From: Rugamonas violacea
Lineage (GTDB): Bacteria; Pseudomonadota; Gammaproteobacteria; Burkholderiales; Burkholderiaceae_D
Assembly (NCBI RefSeq): GCF_016461825.1
Contig: NZ_JAEMNU010000023.1
Location: 1-56,221, forward strand
Length of the DNA stretch: 56,221 nucleotides
Direction: 5' to 3'
Shown here: piece by piece, positions 55,604 through 56,221 of the stretch
Layout: the number at the start of each line of letters is the position of its first letter
Numbering within the stretch: position 1 is the first letter of the stretch
Position numbers and translations under genes: made by a program
Notes under the pieces: model-generated
The model's input: the letters and a program-made list of their open reading frames with translations, nothing else
Told to the model about the DNA's origin: nothing
Databases searched by the model: none

Positions 55604-56221
55604 ATGATCAAGTTTTCATTTTCCGCATTGCTTTTGGGCGTGACAGTTGCCGCGTCAGCTCCAGTTGGTGCTGCTCAAGTTCTTATGGCAGAAACCCAAC
55701 TGGAGAATGGGCAATATTTAACGACACGTTCTGGCTTATATTCAGTTGTAGTTCAAGGCGACGGAAATGTCGTTGAATATTTCAATACTAGAATGGGAAC
55801 CCGACCAAGCCAGTTTTCGACCGGCAGGGGACGCGGCAACCATCTCCGGATGCAAATGGACGGCAATCTTGCTCTGTACACGAGCGGCGGCACGTGGGCT
55901 TGGACATCGGAAACTGGTGGTCGACCATACAACATGGGGTACAAACTGGTTCTTTATGAAACTGGTGCTCTTTTTATCCATGATGCAAATAATAATGTGG
56001 TAAAAATTCTTTCCGAGGCAGATCGTCCAAATTCGCAAGGCGGTCCTGTTGACCGTTTCCCATTCCGTAAAATTGTGAATGGAGCGTGCCAGGATATGCT
56101 TACTCCAGACTTCCAATCTGGGATGCAGGCGGTAGTTGTCAACAAAGTTGTCGCGTCACTTCATGCAGCCAGCTTCACTAATTCAGGTTCAGCCCGTTCC
56201 GGATTGAGCCAAACCTCGTCC
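55604..56221 (+). CDS. Exported B-lectin domain protein, cut by an insertion sequence (partial)
   Basis: Open from ATG at 55604, with AAGGAG 6 bases upstream, to the window end with no stop (206 codons). Signal peptide MIKFSFSALLLG to about VGAAQ. The bulb-type mannose-binding lectin motif QxDxNxVxY occurs as QGDGNVVEY (residues 51-59) and nearly as QMDGNLALY (84-92), with a degenerate third copy at KLVLYETGALFIHD. From about residue 176 the frame is IS sequence (56130 onward), so the native C-terminus is lost. AT-rich and with different codon use from its neighbours, which suggests transfer. Related domains occur in secreted lectins and in lectin-like bacteriocins (LlpA); which applies cannot be told. 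Confidence 0.7.
   Translation, partial: MIKFSFSALLLGVTVAASAPVGAAQVLMAETQLENGQYLTTRSGLYSVVVQGDGNVVEYFNTRMGTRPSQFSTGRGRGNHLRMQMDGNLALYTSGGTWAWTSETGGRPYNMGYKLVLYETGALFIHDANNNVVKILSEADRPNSQGGPVDRFPFRKIVNGACQDMLTPDFQSGMQAVVVNKVVASLHAASFTNSGSARSGLSQTSS
56130..56221 (-). mobile_element. 3' end of an insertion sequence, right copy
   Basis: Exact reverse complement of 1-92. The transposase-like tail reads on the minus strand from the window edge and stops at 56161-56163. The element's end falls within the lectin gene near 56130. Confidence 0.7.

Overview
The window looks like a chromosomal segment of a GC-rich betaproteobacterium, most likely family Oxalobacteraceae (Massilia, Duganella, Janthinobacterium group). 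This rests on high GC with strongly GC-ending codons, a nuoABCDEFGHIJKLMN operon ending in a DUF2818 gene, the order tpiA-secG-tRNA-Leu-nuo, rpsO-pnp, and a THIN-B-like subclass B3 metallo-beta-lactamase. The assignment is inference from gene content, not from a marker comparison.

Layout. 1-92 and 56130-56221 are the same sequence in inverted orientation. Each holds the last codons of a transposase-like frame and the end of its element, so the window appears bounded by two copies of one insertion sequence, probably contig ends. 190-9040 is an accessory region: CPBP protease, two MarR regulators with palindromic operators, a thioesterase, a Tat-exported DOPA-dioxygenase-like protein beside a TonB receptor, a BrnT toxin with a shortened BrnA, and an exported M35 metalloprotease that converges with a stand-alone homologue of its own N-terminal domain. 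9378-12185 holds ispF, ispD (with repeat insertions), an exported HELRH protein and a Nudix hydrolase. 12217-27210 is the complete complex I operon on the minus strand. Upstream of it lie tRNA-Leu(GAG) with promoter and terminator, secG and tpiA.

29283-33242 has a quinone oxidoreductase and several small exported proteins (Sel1 repeat, GIN domain, a 68-residue protein, a lipoprotein). 33357-45392 is a sugar module: a minus-strand operon encoding a lipoprotein-like sugar-binding protein, an OmpR-type regulator and a histidine kinase diverges from a maltoporin-like porin and a gtsABCD-type ABC importer, followed by a chemoreceptor. The genes suggest a circuit in which an anchored binding protein informs the kinase, which controls porin and importer, with chemotaxis attached. 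45419-50575 holds an alpha/beta hydrolase, the B3 beta-lactamase, a broken SRPBCC gene, and MipA/OmpV divergent from its own two-component system with a symmetric pair of predicted operators. 50744-53408 is pnp and rpsO.

The right end, from about 54120, is mobile-element debris: hairpin repeats, an IS5-type transposase remnant broken by a 149-bp MITE-like element, and an AT-rich exported B-lectin gene cut by the terminal insertion sequence. Dispersed hairpin repeats of two families occur throughout, some inside the sugar operon.
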